Below are positions 38,173-48,560 of a stretch of 64,000 nt of DNA, piece by piece (positions within the stretch are counted from its first letter, which is position 1; the number at the start of each line of letters is the position of its first letter). Position numbers and translations under genes: made by a program. The notes under the pieces were generated by a model. That model saw only the letters and a program-made list of their open reading frames with translations. It was not told where the DNA came from and did no database searches. The stretch is from JTS-AC122 sp050246015 (lineage in GTDB: Bacteria > Planctomycetota > Phycisphaerae > Phycisphaerales > UBA1924): assembly GCA_050246015.1 (NCBI GenBank), contig JBFWWU010000006.1:124001-188000 (forward strand). Reading direction: 5' to 3'.

Positions 38173-40625
38173 TCACCGGGATTCGAGCGGGCGGACTCGA
38201 TCAGGTCGCGGAAGCGCGCGGCATCGACCGGCTTGTTCCAGGCGTCGTAGAAGCGCGCGGCTTCGTCATACCCCTGCAGCGTGGTGGGGTGCGCCGGTCC
38301 AAGCCCGCGCCGCAGCGCCTCGATCCCATCGCGCATCAACGGCTCGGCCTCGTCGAAGCGACCGAGAGAGCCCAGACACAGGGCCAGCGCACACCGGGCT
38401 TCGCCGAGCAGGCCGATGTTGTCAGGCACATGCGCCTCCCGCAGGCGAAGCGCGTTGCGCAGCAACGGCTCCGCGTCGCCGGCGCGCCCGATGTCGAGCG
38501 TGATGGTGCCGAGCACCAGGAGGCTGTCGGCGGTCTTGACGTTGTCGGGGCCCAGCCGCTTCAACCGGATGTCGAGCGCGCGGCGTCCGAACTCGAGGGC
38601 CTCTTGGGCGCGGTGCTGCGCGAAGATGACCCACGCGAGGTTGTTCAGCAGCGACGCGATGACCGGCGAATCATCGGGGTAATCGACGCCGGCGAGTTCG
38701 ATGGCGCGTCGGAGCACCACTTCGGCCTCGGCGTGGAGCCCGCGCGAATCGAGCACGCCCGCCACGCCGTTGAGCGTGATCGCGTAGACGCCGTGCTCGT
38801 GCCCGGGGACCTGCTGCTTGAGCAGCCCGGCGCGGTCGAAGGCGGTCATGGCCTCGTCGAGATGCCCGGCGGCGAGGGCGTAGGTGCCGAACTGGGAGAG
38901 CGAGGCGGAATACAGGATGTGGTCCGTGTGCCCGCCGTTCTCGAAGATGCCGACCGCTTCTTTCATCATCTGATAGGCCCGCTCGGGGCTGGAGGACGCA
39001 TAGGCGGACTGGGCGGCGAAGTGGAGCACCTCGGCGACGGCCGGGTCCATCGGACCCAGCAGCCGGCGCCGCGACTCCAGGGCGCGCTCATTGAGGTCGA
39101 GCGCTTCGGCGAAGAGGCCGAGGTTGTCGTAGATCTGCGCGATCGCGACCTGGAGTTCGGCCTGAAGGAGCGGGTCGTCGCCGAGTTGGTCGTTGATGCG
39201 GCGCGTGCCGATGCCGAGGATCTCGTTCGCGATCGCCCGCCGGGTCTCGATATCCCGGCTGCGAAAGATGAGCGGGTCCGCCGCCCGCAGGGAATCGATG
39301 AGGACCTGGGACATCCGGCGGGCCCGGCCCTCGCGCTCCTGCGCGGTCTGGCGCAGTCGCTCGGCGCGAGCATACATCACGCTCATCCACGCCCCGAAAC
39401 CAAGCACGAGCACGAACAGCGCCGCGACCAGCGCTGAGGAGATCGTGTGACGCGCCACCAGTTTGCGGAACTGGTATCCGGTGGAGGCCGGTCGTGCCTG
39501 GATCGGCTGGTTCACCAGCACCCGGCGGAGGTCGTCGGCGAGGGCGGCGGCGGTCTGGTAACGACGGGCCGGGTCCTTTTCGAGCGCCTTGAGGAGGATG
39601 GTGTCCAGGTCGCCGCGGAGCGATCGATGCAGCGCGGACGGGCGGGCCGGGGGGGTCTCGCAGATCGCGCGGGCGGCGGCGCCGAGCGCCGCGGACCGAA
39701 CCTCGATGGGAAGAGCGCCCGTGAGCAGTTCGTACGCGATGACGCCCAGCGCATACGTATCCGTGCGGGTGTCGGCCGCCCCGGAAGGGTCGAACTGCTC
39801 CGGGCTCATGTACGGGATCGTGCCGAGCACGGCGCCGGGGGCGGTGTGGATCGATTCATCCAGGGGCCCCGGGTCGGTAATGCGCGACACGCCGAAGTCG
39901 AGGATCTTGGGCTGGAAATCGGCGGCGCCGTGGACGCCGGCCGCGGCGTCGGGTGTCTCGATGAGGATGTTCCCCGGCTTGAGGTCGCGGTGGATGACAC
40001 CCTTGGTGTGCGCGTGCTGAACCGCATCGGCGATCCGGGCCATCAACTCCACCCGCTGCGCCACCGTCAGCCCGCGCGCGCCGGCGAACTGAAGCAGCGG
40101 GGGGCCGGCGATGTATTCCATCGCGACGTACGGCTGCACTCCCAGAGCGGTCCGCGCCGCTCCGGCTTCAAAGATCGCGGCGATCCCCGGGTGCCTGAGG
40201 CGGCCCAGCGCCTGCGCTTCGTGCTCGAACCGCTGGAGCACCCCCGGCGACGCCAGCCCCGGGCGGATCAACTTCAGCGCGACGACCCGGCGGGGGTGAT
40301 GCTGCTCGGCGAGGTAGACCACCCCCATCCCCCCCGTGCCGATGCGCCGCAGCACCCGATACGAGCCGATCTGCTGGTGCAGGAGCGGGTCATCGGCATC
40401 CGTCGTCGCGGTGACGGCGGCCGGGAAGACCGAGTCCAGATTGATCGCCGGGGTTTCCAGGAACGTCGTCGAGCCGTCATGACAATCCAGCAACGACCGG
40501 ACTTCCCGCAGCAGGTCCATGTCTTCGCCGCAGTGGCTGCGCAGGAACACGTCGCGCATGCCCTGATCGACGGCGAGCGCGGACTCGAATAGTTCCTCGA
40601 CTTGTTTCAGCCTGGATGCGTTCAT
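38169..40625 (-). CDS. Serine/threonine protein kinase with C-terminal TPR repeats
   Basis: The 818-residue protein has a Hanks-type kinase domain at about 90-370: [12 protein letters not shown], the catalytic [18 protein letters not shown] and a [12 protein letters not shown] activation segment. A single membrane helix follows ([21 protein letters not shown]), then several TPR repeats. The gene lies 100 bp downstream of an ECF sigma gene on the same strand. Such pairs are common in Planctomycetes and suggest the kinase regulates the sigma factor or shares its signal. Confidence 0.93.
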   Translation of the reverse strand: MNASRLKQVEELFESALAVDQGMRDVFLRSHCGEDMDLLREVRSLLDCHDGSTTFLETPAINLDSVFPAAVTATTDADDPLLHQQIGSYRVLRRIGTGGMGVVYLAEQHHPRRVVALKLIRPGLASPGVLQRFEHEAQALGRLRHPGIAAIFEAGAARTALGVQPYVAMEYIAGPPLLQFAGARGLTVAQRVELMARIADAVQHAHTKGVIHRDLKPGNILIETPDAAAGVHGAADFQPKILDFGVSRITDPGPLDESIHTAPGAVLGTIPYMSPEQFDPSGAADTRTDTYALGVIAYELLTGALPIEVRSAALGAAARAICETPPARPSALHRSLRGDLDTILLKALEKDPARRYQTAAALADDLRRVLVNQPIQARPASTGYQFRKLVARHTISSALVAALFVLVLGFGAWMSVMYARAERLRQTAQEREGRARRMSQVLIDSLRAADPLIFRSRDIETRRAIANEILGIGTRRINDQLGDDPLLQAELQVAIAQIYDNLGLFAEALDLNERALESRRRLLGPMDPAVAEVLHFAAQSAYASSSPERAYQMMKEAVGIFENGGHTDHILYSASLSQFGTYALAAGHLDEAMTAFDRAGLLKQQVPGHEHGVYAITLNGVAGVLDSRGLHAEAEVVLRRAIELAGVDYPDDSPVIASLLNNLAWVIFAQHRAQEALEFGRRALDIRLKRLGPDNVKTADSLLVLGTITLDIGRAGDAEPLLRNALRLREAHVPDNIGLLGEARCALALCLGSLGRFDEAEPLMRDGIEALRRGLGPAHPTTLQGYDEAARFYDAWNKPVDAARFRDLIESARSNPGD

Positions 40626-40725
40626 GGGTTCGGGCCCGCCGGCCCTCGGTCCTCCTTATACGTGAACGCACCAGGCGACCCCGCGGCGGCTCACGGTTTC
40701 CGCCACGCGGGCAATGCGTACCTGG

Positions 40726-41334
40726 TCATGTCGAGGGCAGATCGCCGGCGGGCGCGTCGGCCGGGTCGGCACCCGCGGAGAGTTCTCGGTACAGCCAGGC
40801 CCGAGCGAAGTTCCAGTCCCGCTTCACGGTCGCGGGGGCGACGCCCAGGACCTCGGCGGTCTCTTCGATGCTCATCCCGCCGAAGAACCGGAGTTCGACG
40901 AGCCTGCTCTTTCGCGCGTCGATCGCGGCGAGCCGGGCCAGGGCCTCATCCAGGGCGACCAGGTCGATGTCCGGCTCGGGGGCCACGGCGAGGGAATCAT
41001 CCAGGGGCACGCGGGCGCGCTTGCCCCCGCGCTTCACCCGGTTGACGCCCTTGGCGTGATTAACCAGGATGCGGCGCATGGCTTGGGCCGCGATGGCGTA
41101 GAAGTGGGCACGGTTCTGCCACTGCGTCTGGCGCTGGTCCACGAGTTTCATGTACGCTTCGTGCACCAACGCCGTCGTCTGGAGTGTGTGATCCGGGCGC
41201 TCACGCCGAAGGCATCGCTCGGCGATGCGGCGGAGTTCGTCGTACACAACGGGGAGCAGCACGTCGACGGCGCGCTCTTCGCCATCGGACGCCCGCATGA
41301 GGAGTTGGGTGATGTCAGGGTTCGTGGAAGACAT
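40726..41334 (-). CDS. ECF-subfamily RNA polymerase sigma factor
   Basis: The 202-residue protein has sigma region 2 ([30 protein letters not shown]) and region 4 ([39 protein letters not shown]). This is the ECF group (PF07638-like) typical of Planctomycetes. It is followed by a membrane Ser/Thr kinase with TPR repeats. No anti-sigma gene is seen, so control by the kinase is a reasonable inference. ATG 41334 fits the family N-terminus. Confidence 0.93.
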   Translation of the reverse strand: MSSTNPDITQLLMRASDGEERAVDVLLPVVYDELRRIAERCLRRERPDHTLQTTALVHEAYMKLVDQRQTQWQNRAHFYAIAAQAMRRILVNHAKGVNRVKRGGKRARVPLDDSLAVAPEPDIDLVALDEALARLAAIDARKSRLVELRFFGGMSIEETAEVLGVAPATVKRDWNFARAWLYRELSAGADPADAPAGDLPST

Positions 41335-41496
41335 GAGGAACCAGATCATGCCAGCACATGCGACGCCGCGCGGGATTCATTGCACGTAGCGTCCCTTGCC
41401 AACAAATATACATCGCGTTGCAAGCCGGCGCGACCGCGCGCACATTCAACTTGGCCCGGTCCGGGGAGGGGGGGTGGGGAGGGAGGACCGGACACC

Positions 41497-44220
41497 CTAC
41501 TGCCCGGAGACCCGACGTCCGCGAACGTCGAGCTCGACCGGGTTCGGCAGGCCCAGCCCCTTGATTTGTTCGAGCACCACGGCGCGGTCGCCCACGAGCA
41601 CGAGCACGCCTCGCTCGAGCGGGATGGCGCCGTGAGCGAGCGAGTTGAGTTCCTCGGCGGAGATCGCCGGGAGCCTGGCGAGATCGTTCTGAATGGTGGC
41701 GAACGGCAGGCCGGCCTCGACGAGTTCGGCGGCGTTGCCGACAACACCGCCCAGTCCCTGGAACGACTGGATGACATCGGTGCGGACCGTCTCCTGTGCC
41801 TTGACGAGTTCGTCGCTGCTGATGTCGCCGGCGCGGATGCGGTTGAGTTCGGCGAGGAACTCCTTGAGGGCGGGTCCGGTGACGTCGGCCTTGACGTTGG
41901 AAGAGGCAGTGAAGACGCCGGTGCTGGGCTGCATGGAAAACCGGGAGCCGGCGCCGTAGGTGAAGCCGTTCTTTTCGCGCAAGTTCTGGTTCAGGCGGCT
42001 GGTGAAACTCCCGCCCAGGATGGTGTTGAGCAGCCGCAGGGCGGAGCGATCGTCGCTGGCCAGAGGCACGCCGGGCATGTAGAAGCGGATGACGGTCTGG
42101 ACGGCTTCGGGCCGGTGCACGAGCACGACGCGGAGGCCGTCGCCCGCGGGGGCGAGCGCGGTCAGGTCGGCGGCCACCGGGGCGGCGGCCGCGGGGGCCG
42201 TCCACGCGCCGAAGGTCTTCTCTAGCATTGATGACGCCTCGTCGCGCGTGAGGTTGCCCGCGATGAGAATGGTGGACCGCTCGGGCCGGAGGATCGCCGC
42301 GTGCTTGGCCTTCACATCCGCCAGCGTGAAGCCCTCGACCGTCTCCGGGGTGCCGGCCAGAGGCCAGGCGTAGGGATTCGAGTCGGCGTACATCGTCTTC
42401 ATCCCGACCCGCGCCGCGACCACCGCGGGCTGATCGTCTTCCTGCTTCAGGTCCTCCAGGTGCAGCCGCTTGACACGCTCCCAATCGCTCTGGGCCAATC
42501 GGGGAGTGCCGACGGCGGCGCACGCCAGCCCGAGCGCCTTCTCAAAGTTCCGCCTAAGCGACGTCAGCGACACCGTAACCGACTCCTGATCCGCGCCGGC
42601 CCGGAAACTCGCCCCCAGCAGCGACATCGCGTCGCTGAACTGCAGCGCATCCAGATCTCGCGTTCCTTCATCGAGCATCTGGCACGCCAGGTCGGCCAGT
42701 CCGGCTTCCCGAGGCGGGTTGATCGGCCCCAGCGGTTTGCACAGGACTTGCATCGAAACCAGCGGCAACTCGTCGCGCCGGAAGAACTCGACCTTCACAC
42801 CATTGGAGAGCGTGAACATCTCCGGGGGCGGGGGCTCGAAGGAGGCCGGCGGCAGGTCCTTGGGACGCTGGTCGCGCGGGTTCGCCGAGCGCGGCGCCTC
42901 CTTGGGGAGCACCCGCTGGATCAGGCGCGCCCCGGGTGTGAGGACCTTCCGGGCCCATTCCTGCACGCTTGCCGGCGTGGCGCCGCGGTAGCGGTCCAGG
43001 TCTCGCTTGAACGAGTTGGGCTCGCCGAAGTAGTACTCGTAGGCGTTGAGCATGTCCGCCTTGGCCTCGACGCTCTGGAGGCGCGAGAGCGTCGCGAGTT
43101 CGAACGCCGACGTGCGCTGTTCCAGTTCCTCGGCCGTGATGCCGTCGCGCACCAGGCGCGTCAGTTCTTCGTCCACGGTGCGCTCGACCATGTCCAGATC
43201 GACGCCCGGCGGGACGGTGACTTCGATGTGAAACATCGATCCCAGCCGGGCGGAGTTCTGGTACGCCGAGACATCGACGGCGATCTTGTCATCGAACACC
43301 AGCCGCTTGTACAGCCGACTGGTCTTGCCGGAGGTCAGGATGGCCGCGAGCAGGTCCATCTCCGCGTCGCCCGGCGCGAAGTTGCCGGGGGAGTGGTACA
43401 CGAACGAGATCCGGGGGAGTTGCACCGCGTCCATCGTCACGTCGCGGATGACCTGGTTCAGCGTCACGGGCTCCGCGGTCTTATGCGTCACCTCGGCGCC
43501 GCGCGTCAGCGTGCCGAACAGAGACGCGATGAGCGGCTTGATCTCCTCGCTCTTGAAATCCCCGGCCACGACGAGCGACGCGTTGTTGGGGACGTAGTAC
43601 GTCGCGAAGAAGTCGGTCACGTTGGTGACGTCGGCGGCTTCGAGGTCCTCGTGCGTGCCGTACACCGCGTTGTGGTACGGGTGCCCCGGCGGGTACATGA
43701 GGCGATAGACCTGTTCCTCGCCCTTGCCGTAGGGACGGTTCTCGACGTTCTGACGCAGTTCGTTGCGGACGACGTCGCGCTGGAGGTCGAGTTTCTCCTT
43801 GTTCATCATCCGGCCCATGTCCTCCAGGCGATCCGCGTCGAGCCAGAGGAGGGTGGGCAGGAGTTTGGCGGGCCCGGAGGAAAAGTAGTTGGTGCGGTCG
43901 AGGCTGGTGGAGGCGTTGTTCGCACCGCCCCCGGTTTCCATGATGACGTCGAACTGATTCCCCGGGACGCGCTGCGTGCCCATGAACATCAGGTGCTCAT
44001 AGAGATGGGCAAAGCCCGAGCGGCCGGGGAGTTCGTCCTTGGCGCCAACGCGGTACCACGTGTTGATGGCGCAGACCGGGAGGGAATGGTCCTCGTGCAG
44101 GATGACGGTGAGACCGTTGGGGAGTGAGTACTTCTCGTACTTGACGTCCTGGGCGAACAAGGCGGGCGAGAGCGCCATCGCGACGAGCATCGCGAGGACC
44201 CGGGCGATTCGGCAGGCCAT
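41497..44220 (-). CDS. M16-family zinc peptidase, exported (two-repeat form)
   Basis: The 907-residue protein has a signal peptide (LAMLVAMALSPALFAQD) and the inverted zinc motif HLYEH (FAHLYEHLMFMG), with a downstream VRNELRQN containing the third ligand. A second M16 repeat lacks the motif, as usual. It probably degrades peptides in the periplasm. ATG 44220 is the signal-peptide start. It is separated from the sigma gene by 163 bp. Confidence 0.93.
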   Translation of the reverse strand: MACRIARVLAMLVAMALSPALFAQDVKYEKYSLPNGLTVILHEDHSLPVCAINTWYRVGAKDELPGRSGFAHLYEHLMFMGTQRVPGNQFDVIMETGGGANNASTSLDRTNYFSSGPAKLLPTLLWLDADRLEDMGRMMNKEKLDLQRDVVRNELRQNVENRPYGKGEEQVYRLMYPPGHPYHNAVYGTHEDLEAADVTNVTDFFATYYVPNNASLVVAGDFKSEEIKPLIASLFGTLTRGAEVTHKTAEPVTLNQVIRDVTMDAVQLPRISFVYHSPGNFAPGDAEMDLLAAILTSGKTSRLYKRLVFDDKIAVDVSAYQNSARLGSMFHIEVTVPPGVDLDMVERTVDEELTRLVRDGITAEELEQRTSAFELATLSRLQSVEAKADMLNAYEYYFGEPNSFKRDLDRYRGATPASVQEWARKVLTPGARLIQRVLPKEAPRSANPRDQRPKDLPPASFEPPPPEMFTLSNGVKVEFFRRDELPLVSMQVLCKPLGPINPPREAGLADLACQMLDEGTRDLDALQFSDAMSLLGASFRAGADQESVTVSLTSLRRNFEKALGLACAAVGTPRLAQSDWERVKRLHLEDLKQEDDQPAVVAARVGMKTMYADSNPYAWPLAGTPETVEGFTLADVKAKHAAILRPERSTILIAGNLTRDEASSMLEKTFGAWTAPAAAAPVAADLTALAPAGDGLRVVLVHRPEAVQTVIRFYMPGVPLASDDRSALRLLNTILGGSFTSRLNQNLREKNGFTYGAGSRFSMQPSTGVFTASSNVKADVTGPALKEFLAELNRIRAGDISSDELVKAQETVRTDVIQSFQGLGGVVGNAAELVEAGLPFATIQNDLARLPAISAEELNSLAHGAIPLERGVLVLVGDRAVVLEQIKGLGLPNPVELDVRGRRVSGQ

Positions 44221-44337
44221 GTGAGACTCCGGGGGTGTGTCGAGCGTCGGCACGAGAGGGTATCCGTGCGGAGACGCGCGCGTTCGGCGCGACGACGCCG
44301 GGGAGGGCTGCTGATCGTGCTCGCTGACGGGCGAGCC

Positions 44338-45027
44338 CTACTTGTTTTCCGGTGGGGGGGGCGAGGGGGGTGGGGGGGGCGCGGGGTCCGCGGGCGCCGG
44401 CGCGGGGCGGGCGGCGCGGTGCGCGGTGATCTCGCCCAGGGCGCGCTGCAGTTCGGGGTCCATGTCGTCGTGGCGCCGCAGCCACCGGAACGCCTGGGCC
44501 TCCTCTCCCGTGAGGTACATCAGTCGCCCGACCAACGCGTCGTGGTTGGGATGCCCGAACCAGTACACATCGCTCTGCCACTTGGCCGGCCCGGCAAGCA
44601 CGAGTGAGCGGCCGGTCGGATAGTCGCCCAGGTTGTACGCGACCGTGGCGGCGTGGCCCGCGAGCCCTCCAAGACGCTGATACAGGAGCAGGTACTCGTC
44701 CCCCTGCGGGAGTTCACGCTGAACCTGGGCGGCAAAGTCCAGCACGGCCCCGGCAAACGCGAGCGAGGCCGCGTCGCCCGGGGCCTCGAGGCGGTCAAAG
44801 GCCAAGTCCATGCAGTCGTCCAGCAGCAGCTTGCCGGCGCGCCAGTCGGCCGCCATCGCGCTCGCCGCCGTCGCGCGCCCGGTCGGCGCCACCTTGTAAT
44901 ACTCCACCGCCCGCTGCTTCTTCGATGTGCAGCCCGGCAGCGCCACCGCGCCCGCGATCAAGGCGCCGATCACAACGCCCCCACGGAGCCAGAATGTGCG
45001 ACGTGGGTCACCGAGTCCAAGACGCAT
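44338..45027 (-). CDS. Putative lipoprotein, Planctomycetes-type hypothetical
   Basis: The 229-residue product has a lipobox: IAGAVALPGC at the end of a hydrophobic segment. The body is helical with no known domain (YYKVAPTGRATAASAMAADW; GRLMYLTGEEAQAFRWLRRH). It ends in a Pro-rich tail. It is divergent from the 45152 lipoprotein gene, with a shared 125-bp intergenic region. Confidence 0.75.
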   Translation of the reverse strand: MRLGLGDPRRTFWLRGGVVIGALIAGAVALPGCTSKKQRAVEYYKVAPTGRATAASAMAADWRAGKLLLDDCMDLAFDRLEAPGDAASLAFAGAVLDFAAQVQRELPQGDEYLLLYQRLGGLAGHAATVAYNLGDYPTGRSLVLAGPAKWQSDVYWFGHPNHDALVGRLMYLTGEEAQAFRWLRRHDDMDPELQRALGEITAHRAARPAPAPADPAPPPPPSPPPPENK

Positions 45028-45151
45028 GCCAACAATACCGGATGCAGCGCCGGTCGATGCACCCTGGCCGCAAGGGACGTTGTGGAAGGCGCAAGGCGCC
45101 GCGGCGGGGCGGGCGGGGCTGGTGCACGACCGACCGGTCGAAGGAGCGCGT

Positions 45152-45772
45152 TTGACTCGACACACCGGAGCCGACAACCTGGCGTTCTGCCGACGACGCG
45201 CACGAGCGGGCGCTCGCGCCATAAGCGCGTTGCTGCTGGCTGGTGTGTTCCTCGCCGCGGCGGGGTGCGCCTCCACCCGGCCGGTCGGAGAGCCCGAGCG
45301 CGTCAAGACCCGGCCCCGACTGGAGATGTCGGCCGCCGAACTCTATCCGGGCAGCGTCACGGACCAACTCGATTTCTTCGATGAACTCGAATCCCGCGCC
45401 CTGGTGTCCTACGACGATGCGCTGCACGCGGTGCTGCTGGCCAGGGGCGGCAGCGCGCCCACGTTCGTGCAGCGGGCCGCGATCGCGAAGCAGGCCGGCA
45501 TCGTCGGCGTGAACTGGAGTCCCCAGCCCCGCGACGCGATCACCGTCGGTGAACTCGCGCCCATGATCTGGCACCAGCCACGCGAGCCGGGACGTGCGCT
45601 CAGCGGGCTGAAATCCCGCGGCGTCGTCCCAGAGACCTGGAGCGCCGCCCGGGGGGTCAGCGGGCCCGAACTGCTCGCGATTCTTCGGACCTTGGCCGCC
45701 GACGCCAGGAGTTCGGCTGGCGCGGCCCAGCCGGAGCCCGACGCGCCGAGAGGAGCAAACCATGATCGCTAG
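45152..45772 (+). CDS. Putative lipoprotein
   Basis: The 206-residue product has a signal with lipobox LAAAGC (LLLAGVFLAAAGCASTRP). TTG 45152 is the likely start: GAAGGAG precedes it with about 6 bp spacing. The body (LDFFDELESRALVSYDDALHAVLLARGG) has no recognised domain. It overlaps the next gene by 11 bp, so the two are probably co-expressed. Confidence 0.72.
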   Translation: MTRHTGADNLAFCRRRARAGARAISALLLAGVFLAAAGCASTRPVGEPERVKTRPRLEMSAAELYPGSVTDQLDFFDELESRALVSYDDALHAVLLARGGSAPTFVQRAAIAKQAGIVGVNWSPQPRDAITVGELAPMIWHQPREPGRALSGLKSRGVVPETWSAARGVSGPELLAILRTLAADARSSAGAAQPEPDAPRGANHDR

Positions 45773-46631
45773 GTTGATCGGGGCGAGTGTGCTGGCGATG
45801 TCGGCGTGGCTGAGCGCGGGCCCGGCGGCGGCGCAGACCGCCGGCGCCTCCCAGCCCGGATCCCCAAAGCCGGTCCGCAAGCCCGTGCAGAATCTCCAAG
45901 ACGAGGCCAAGCGCCACCGCGAAAGCGAGATCGTCCCGGCCGCCGCGCCGCCGCCGAAGAATGAGCCGGCTACCAAGCCGCCCGCCCCGCCGATCCCCGA
46001 CACCGCGCCTACGCCGGCTCCCAAAGCCGATGAAGCCGCCACGCCTGCTCCGCCCGCGGATCAGACCCCGGTCAAGGCACGCGGAACACCGATCCGTTCG
46101 CCCCAGTCGCCGACCCCGCCGGATGAGGGCGCCATGCACGCCGAATCCCCGGGGCGTCGTGCGCCGGCCGGCGTCATCGTGCTCCCGCAGCAGTTCGAAG
46201 CGGGCGGAAAGCAGTTCGTCGCGTTCGACGCCATCGTCGCAACCGTGGATTCGATCAGCGGCGAGGCGAGTTTGGTCCAGTTCCGCCGGGCGGACGACGA
46301 CCCAGGCAACGTCGGCCAGTGGCAGCAACTCAACGTTGGAACTGAACTCCGCGGGCGATTCGAAGTGCGGACCGGCCTCGGCGCCTCCGTTCGCCTGCTC
46401 GATTCGGCGGGCGCGGCGTGCACGATCGGCGAACTCACGCGCGTGCGCATCGAGCGCCGCGTCCGCGCCGATGGAACCTCGCACCCCGCCATCGGCATGG
46501 CCAGAGGGCGCGTTGCCTGTGTCGAGGCAGGCGGCACCTCATGGATCGTCCGTACCCAACAAGGGGTGTACGCGATCCAGTCCGCCGCCGTGCAGCAAGA
46601 TGCGATCCACGGCACCGAGATTCTCCCTTAG
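45762..46631 (+). CDS. Exported FecR-like domain protein
   Basis: The 289-residue protein has a signal peptide (LIGASVLAMSAWLSAGPAAAQ), a long Pro/Ala-rich linker to about residue 130, and a C-terminal beta-rich domain (SGEASLVQFRR, LNVGTELRGRFEVRTGLGASVRLLDSAG) resembling FecR-type domains. Role unknown, possibly periplasmic sensing. A perfect hairpin overlaps its stop codon. Confidence 0.7.
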   Translation: MIARLIGASVLAMSAWLSAGPAAAQTAGASQPGSPKPVRKPVQNLQDEAKRHRESEIVPAAAPPPKNEPATKPPAPPIPDTAPTPAPKADEAATPAPPADQTPVKARGTPIRSPQSPTPPDEGAMHAESPGRRAPAGVIVLPQQFEAGGKQFVAFDAIVATVDSISGEASLVQFRRADDDPGNVGQWQQLNVGTELRGRFEVRTGLGASVRLLDSAGAACTIGELTRVRIERRVRADGTSHPAIGMARGRVACVEAGGTSWIVRTQQGVYAIQSAAVQQDAIHGTEILP

Positions 46632-46645
46632 ATCGGGGAGAATCT
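46618..46645 (+). terminator. Perfect 10-bp hairpin at the FecR-like gene end
   Basis: AGATTCTCCC pairs with GGGAGAATCT around an 8-nt loop that contains the TAG stop. No T tract follows, so it may act as a processing or stability hairpin rather than an intrinsic terminator. Confidence 0.6.
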
Positions 46646-46815
46646 TGCAAAACACGGGCCTATAGCAGGTGATCTTTTACGGTGGTCTGCATTTTTTTTG
46701 TATTGCGCCGAGTTTTGCGGCAGACTTTATGAAGGCTCGGCGTACTAACCACACGGGCCTTGAGAACTGACCCGCGAAAGGCGACACCATTTTTGGTAGT
46801 TCGGGTAAAATAGAT

Positions 46816-47529
46816 ATGGCGCGGCAATCTCGCCACTCCGCGGATCGAGGCGATGGTGTCGGCGTCACGCCGCCCGCTTGGCTCCTCGATGCCGGCCAGT
46901 TGCTGGAAGAAAAGCACCTGGTCGCCTGGTCGCCCGTGGCCGCTGACAGAGATCTGTTTGGATCTCACTTGGCCGCACACTTGGCCCAGATGCGCGAAAA
47001 CCAGGTGGTGCAGTTCCATGGCGGGAAGATCACGGACCGCTACACGTTCTGCGCCCAACTCGGCCGGGCCCTGAGGATGAAGCACGTCCGCGGTGTGATC
47101 GAAGGGCCGGGCGGGATCGTGCATGCTCTCCGGCGCAGCCTGGAGTCGGCCTCCTTCAAACGCCGCTACCTCATCTGGCACGATGCGCACGTGCTGCTCC
47201 GCGAAGATCCGCCGCTCTTCTCGCGGCTCGTGGACGCGCTGGCGGGGGTGTGCGCCGAGTCGGAGTACGTGAGCGAGGACCGCCTCGTGATTCAGAGGCT
47301 GGTGTTCATCGGGGCCGCCTCGCTGGACGTGTACGCCGAGAATCCGCGGGCGCAGTTCCAGGCGTGGTACAGCGAGCGCGGCGAGAAGCCGCTGTGGCGC
47401 TGCATCACCGGTCTGCGCCGGCCGCCGTTCCTGCGGTACGAAATCGACCGCTCGCAGATCGTGCTCCGCGATGCCCCCGTGCGGCTCGAGGTCGCCGCCC
47501 GGACCAAGCGCCCTGCCACGCGCGGGTGA
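46816..47529 (+). CDS. Uncharacterised conserved-looking protein
   Basis: The 237-residue protein has no membrane segment or known domain. It is rich in aromatic and basic residues in the middle (SFKRRYLIWHDAHVLL) with a regular alpha/beta pattern. It lies between the hairpin region and the Fur-like gene, with which it is convergent (32 bp apart). No obvious Shine-Dalgarno sequence precedes the start, so the true start could be internal. Confidence 0.6.
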   Translation: MARQSRHSADRGDGVGVTPPAWLLDAGQLLEEKHLVAWSPVAADRDLFGSHLAAHLAQMRENQVVQFHGGKITDRYTFCAQLGRALRMKHVRGVIEGPGGIVHALRRSLESASFKRRYLIWHDAHVLLREDPPLFSRLVDALAGVCAESEYVSEDRLVIQRLVFIGAASLDVYAENPRAQFQAWYSERGEKPLWRCITGLRRPPFLRYEIDRSQIVLRDAPVRLEVAARTKRPATRG

Positions 47530-47561
47530 GCGGCGTCGCGGCCTGTCAATAACTTCTCGCG

Positions 47562-48065
47562 CTAGCCCGGCGGCTGAGCCTGGGCGGCGCCGGCGTAGAT
47601 GACCAGCCGGTGCCCCTGGGCCCGAAGGCCGCGAGCGGCGCACTCGCGGTCGCGCCACGCCGTCAGTTCCGGGATATCGATCGGGATGATCTCCCGCGTG
47701 TCCACCCGCACGAGCAGCCCGCTGGATCGCTTGCCGTAGGCGAGCTGGTAGTGCGACTGGTCCGCGTCGAACAGCACCTGCTGGATGATCCCCGCGTCGG
47801 CCAGCAGCCGGATCGTGCGATAGGCCGTGGCCTTCGAGACCCGCAGCCGGGACTGCTTCAGCCGGCTGATGAGTTCATCGGCCTGGAACACCGAATCCAT
47901 CTGGATGATCGTGTCGAGGATCTGGGCCCGCTCTGGCGTGTACTTCAGCCCGACCGCGCGCAGTGTGCGCCGGAAGACGGCGCAGAGCGGCTCGACAATC
48001 TCGATATCGGCGGGCCCGGCGGGCGGAAAGGAGGGGAGATCCATGAACCCGATCGTATTCGACAT
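47562..48065 (-). CDS. Fur-family transcriptional regulator lacking the usual cysteines
   Basis: The 167-residue protein has the Fur winged helix (YTPERAQILDTI, SKATAYRTIRLLADAGIIQQV). The C-terminal domain keeps a few histidines (QSHYQLAYG) but lacks the CxxC pairs of Fur, Zur and PerR, so the structural zinc site is absent. Metal sensing may therefore differ. Start MSNTIGF at 48065 or MDLPSF at 48044. It follows the DUF2237 gene by 23 bp on the same strand. Confidence 0.85.
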   Translation of the reverse strand: MSNTIGFMDLPSFPPAGPADIEIVEPLCAVFRRTLRAVGLKYTPERAQILDTIIQMDSVFQADELISRLKQSRLRVSKATAYRTIRLLADAGIIQQVLFDADQSHYQLAYGKRSSGLLVRVDTREIIPIDIPELTAWRDRECAARGLRAQGHRLVIYAGAAQAQPPG

Positions 48066-48088
48066 CCGCGGACGCGGAGACGGGGCCC

Positions 48089-48502
48089 CTACTCCCCGCG
48101 CGATGCCGGATCGTTCGGCGACCGGTCCGGCGCGGGCGGGTCCACCGCGTACTCGATCAACTCTTCGAGCGTCGCGAACTCCAGCATCGACATGTGCGTC
48201 GCCGTGAGGACCACCCGCGGCGCCTTGCCCGCGTCGGCCGCTTCGCGCCAGCGCGATGCGCACAGGCACCAGCGATCTCCCGGACCAAGCCCCGGAAACT
48301 GATATTCGGGCACCGGCGTGCTCAGGTCGTTGCCGCGCGAGCGGCTGAACTCCAGAAAGTCACGCGTGGCGATGATGCACACCAGGTGCAGGCCACGGTC
48401 CTGCGCCCCGGTGTTGCAGCACCCGTCGCGGAAAAATCCGGTCATCGGCGAGGTAGAGCAAGGCTCCAGCGGCGTACCAAGCACGTTTTTGGCGCGGGGC
48501 AT
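48089..48502 (-). CDS. DUF2237-family protein
   Basis: The 137-residue protein matches DUF2237: NVLGTPLEPC, TGFFRDGCCNTG, FSRSRGNDLSTPVPEYQFPG and PGDRWCLCASRW. Its cysteines are conserved in position. Function unknown. It is upstream of the Fur-like gene on the same strand and likely co-transcribed. Confidence 0.9.
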   Translation of the reverse strand: MPRAKNVLGTPLEPCSTSPMTGFFRDGCCNTGAQDRGLHLVCIIATRDFLEFSRSRGNDLSTPVPEYQFPGLGPGDRWCLCASRWREAADAGKAPRVVLTATHMSMLEFATLEELIEYAVDPPAPDRSPNDPASRGE

Positions 48503-48560
48503 TCGGAACCATAGTCTCAACGGCTATGCGTCGCGCCGGCGGTGGGGGGGAGGGGATGGA

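Noticed and set aside
42301..44127. 608-codon frame antisense to the M16 peptidase
   Set aside because: It is a compositional shadow: Val/Arg/Gly/His-rich without a domain.
46660..47658. 332-codon minus-strand frame opposite the 46816 gene
   Set aside because: Arg/Pro-rich without domain. The plus-strand frame has a more protein-like composition, although neither strand is proven.
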